64,000 nt of DNA from a marine gamma proteobacterium HTCC2148. GTDB taxonomy: Bacteria; Pseudomonadota; Gammaproteobacteria; Pseudomonadales; Halieaceae. Below, in pieces: positions 62,183 through 64,000 of this stretch; position 1 is the first letter of the stretch, and each line of letters opens with the position of its first letter. The DNA lies in assembly GCA_000156295.1 (NCBI GenBank), contig DS999222.1, positions 268,966-332,965 of the forward strand. Reading direction: 5' to 3'. The position numbers and the translations under genes were made by a program. Under the pieces are notes generated by a model that was not told where the DNA came from, did not search any database, and saw only the letters and a list, made by a program, of their open reading frames with translations.

Positions 62183-64000
62183 AATGAGTAGCGCAGGTCT
62201 AGGCCCCAGGTCAGAGTGTCGTTTGGGCGGGTATGGTAGGCGCCCAGAGTATCAGCAGCGAGGCCGCCGGGATTCCCAGCGTATTCCTTATCCAGCAGGT
62301 TGTTGCCCCACAACGCCACTTCGATTGTGTCTGCTTCGTTGGACCACGCCAGGCGAGCATTGAGTAGCTTCTTGTCCTGGAAATACCAGGGGCCGGTGGC
62401 ATAAATAACGCTATCCACATTCGGACCGGAAACCTCTGCGTACTGGTAGTTCATGTGCAGCAGCATATAGCCGAAGGCGATTTCCGGAGTCCAGTCCAAT
62501 TTGAGGGTGTACTCGGTATTAGTCTCTCCGATGCTCTTGTTACCACCAGACAACTCCCCTGCCGAGTTGTAATACAGGTCTGAGATATTCTCCGTTTCCC
62601 TGTAAGTGGTCAGGCCTGCAACGCGCAGTGTGTCAGTGATGCTCCAGGTGACGATCAACTCTATGCCATCAGCCTTTTCGTCGCTGGATACGACTCCGGG
62701 AGCTGCAGTGGGGTCGTCAGGGCCATTTTTGACGGACTTTTGGTCTTGTTTGCCATCCAGTTTATGGTGGAAAATAGCAACTTCTGTGCGCAGCGTTTCG
62801 TTGAAGAAGTCGCCCTTGAGGCCAATTTCATAGCTGGTCATTTCTTCAGGAGCGAAGGATCCTGCGACTACCGCACCGAAGCTTTGGCCATTAAAACCGC
62901 CTGATTTGTAGCCAGTAGCAACAGACGCATAAGTCATGGCGTAGTCGGTGAACTGCCAGTCTAAAACCAGCCGTCCTGTGGTTTTGCTCCAATCGTCTGT
63001 GTCGGAAAACTTATCAAACCATTGATCTTCAGGGGCGCCTGTCTCAGCGGGATTGTAATTCACTCTTTCTGGCGCGAAGGGCCAGTCGAGGTCTGACTCA
63101 TAGGTCTGCCAAGTATATTCTTTCTCGTCGTAGCTGTATCGCAAGCCCGCGGCGATGCGGATCGTGTCGGTAATCTGGTAGGTACCGTCCACAAACACAC
63201 CCCAGTTCACGAAGTCGCCGGTGTTATCCATGGTTTCGGTAAAGTAGGTTCCAGTAAAGGAGGGTGGCAGCACCGCAATACCTTCGCCGGCAGACAAAAT
63301 CTGATAGAACTCTTCGGGAGCCCCCGCAAGCAGATCCCAGATGAAATCATCGGGACCGCCAAAGCCGCCAAGAATTGTCAAAAACTGCATGTACGAATCG
63401 GCCAGCAGACCAATATCGGTGCGTTGGAAAACATCCTCTTCGCTGTAGTTGGCGCCAGTAATCAGATTGAGTTTGTCGGTAACGTAGTTGAAACGCACCT
63501 CAGAGTAGAAGATGTTTGATTCTTCAATGTTATTGGTGTCGAGGTAGCGCCTTGGATCCGATGTGCCGTCTTCTTCCTGTAGGTTGGTCGTTTCCCAGTC
63601 GCGATAGCTAACGATACCAAACATGTCCCATTCGTCGTTAATGGCATGATTTATTTGCAACGAAACACCATACATATCTCGGGTTTCTTCTTCATTAGTG
63701 CGGGCTGAATTGTAGCCATTGCCATCCCCGGCCACGTCGTGCTGATCTTTGCTTCGGAAGGGATTATTACTGCTCTCATAGGCGTACTTACTGACGCCAA
63801 TAGCAGGTCGAGGCATTTCATCCCTGTCTTCGTAATCAGCTGCAAGCTGTATTTCTGTGTTGTCACTAAGGGTCCAGAGGAAAACTCCGCGGGCTGCCCA
63901 ATAACCCTCATCCCGGAAGTCGCCCCCATTGGTCGCTGATTCGGTATTGCCGCTACGTTGGTTGGAAAAAAGATTGCCGCGAAAAGCAAGTGACTCATTA
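62179..64000 (-). CDS. TonB-dependent outer membrane receptor, 5' end outside window
   Basis: The C-terminal 606 residues of a TonB-dependent receptor barrel. The frame is open to the right edge, where it reads NESLAFRGNLFSNQRSGN, a typical barrel start with many aromatic/Asn loops; the Met at 63816 is internal, not a start. Characteristic strings are YQITDTIRIAAGLRYSYDEK, MTYASVATGYKSGGFNGQSF, EMTSYEIGLKGDFFNETLRT and the C-terminal WGLDLRYSF ending in Phe, the assembly signal. The plug domain lies outside the window. The ligand is unknown; receptors of this type in related bacteria often take up siderophores or larger organic compounds. Its terminator is inside yedK. Confidence 0.9.
   Translation of the reverse strand, partial: NESLAFRGNLFSNQRSGNTESATNGGDFRDEGYWAARGVFLWTLSDNTEIQLAADYEDRDEMPRPAIGVSKYAYESSNNPFRSKDQHDVAGDGNGYNSARTNEEETRDMYGVSLQINHAINDEWDMFGIVSYRDWETTNLQEEDGTSDPRRYLDTNNIEESNIFYSEVRFNYVTDKLNLITGANYSEEDVFQRTDIGLLADSYMQFLTILGGFGGPDDFIWDLLAGAPEEFYQILSAGEGIAVLPPSFTGTYFTETMDNTGDFVNWGVFVDGTYQITDTIRIAAGLRYSYDEKEYTWQTYESDLDWPFAPERVNYNPAETGAPEDQWFDKFSDTDDWSKTTGRLVLDWQFTDYAMTYASVATGYKSGGFNGQSFGAVVAGSFAPEEMTSYEIGLKGDFFNETLRTEVAIFHHKLDGKQDQKSVKNGPDDPTAAPGVVSSDEKADGIELIVTWSITDTLRVAGLTTYRETENISDLYYNSAGELSGGNKSIGETNTEYTLKLDWTPEIAFGYMLLHMNYQYAEVSGPNVDSVIYATGPWYFQDKKLLNARLAWSNEADTIEVALWGNNLLDKEYAGNPGGLAADTLGAYHTRPNDTLTWGLDLRYSF

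Overview
The window looks like a chromosomal piece of a marine, aerobic gammaproteobacterium. I infer the Cellvibrionales / OM60-NOR5 neighbourhood (Halieaceae or Spongiibacteraceae) from gene content: many acyl-CoA dehydrogenases, flavin-dependent luciferase-like monooxygenases, SCP-x type thiolases with an OB-fold partner, TonB receptors, a fused aerobic indolepyruvate ferredoxin oxidoreductase, and gammaproteobacterial housekeeping blocks (arsC-wrbA-DUF2069, prlC, yihY, yafV-ybdL). This placement is inference, not a database result. Both ends cut a gene: an NTF2-like protein on the left and a TonB-dependent receptor on the right.

Positions 1-16.5 kb are an accessory region. They hold small or poorly known genes (DUF5062, YegP, an SNase-like nuclease, a DUF1254/DUF1214 secreted protein, a PaaK-like ligase, a luciferase-like oxidoreductase, a PIN/NYN protein, a lipoprotein, a ZIP-like membrane protein, acetolactate decarboxylase). 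Between them lie scars: a degenerate tRNA-Ala(GGC)-like sequence, two dead IS6-family transposase copies facing each other around one AsmA-like gene, a DUF1214 gene stump, and a family of short inverted-repeat elements that I find only in this part of the window.

Positions 16.5-26 kb form a lipid, isoprenoid or aromatic acid degradation block: a thiolase-like protein, a luciferase-like oxidoreductase, an acyl-CoA synthetase, a paired (probably heteromeric) acyl-CoA dehydrogenase, and an aldehyde dehydrogenase. It also has the stumps of a Rieske dioxygenase and of a wax ester synthase. Positions 26.9-34 kb are amino-acid catabolism: an Lrp-type regulator, a methionine/aromatic aminotransferase and an omega-amidase on one strand; a fused 2-oxoacid:ferredoxin oxidoreductase and a leucine dehydrogenase on the other. 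A palindrome lies in the shared promoter region.

Positions 34-41.8 kb hold a YhhQ-type queuosine-precursor transporter, an SDR and a PTPS/QueD-like protein that lacks usual catalytic residues, then prlC, a DEAD-box helicase and an SDF-family symporter fused to a periplasmic solute-binding domain. The most unusual gene follows at 41.9-43.8 kb: an exported protein with a complete metallophosphatase domain joined to a kinase-like domain. Positions 43.8-57 kb are ordinary core genes (quinone oxidoreductase, GNAT, cysK, a TlpA-like lipoprotein, yihY, arsC, wrbA, DUF2069, sppA, an RND efflux pair, mscS) plus a candidate small RNA. Positions 57.2-61.4 kb hold a MaoC hydratase, a Tat-exported flavoprotein overlapping a c-type cytochrome gene, and a thiolase/OB-fold pair. 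yedK and the TonB receptor close the window. In two convergent pairs the minus-strand terminator sits inside the 3' end of the facing gene.
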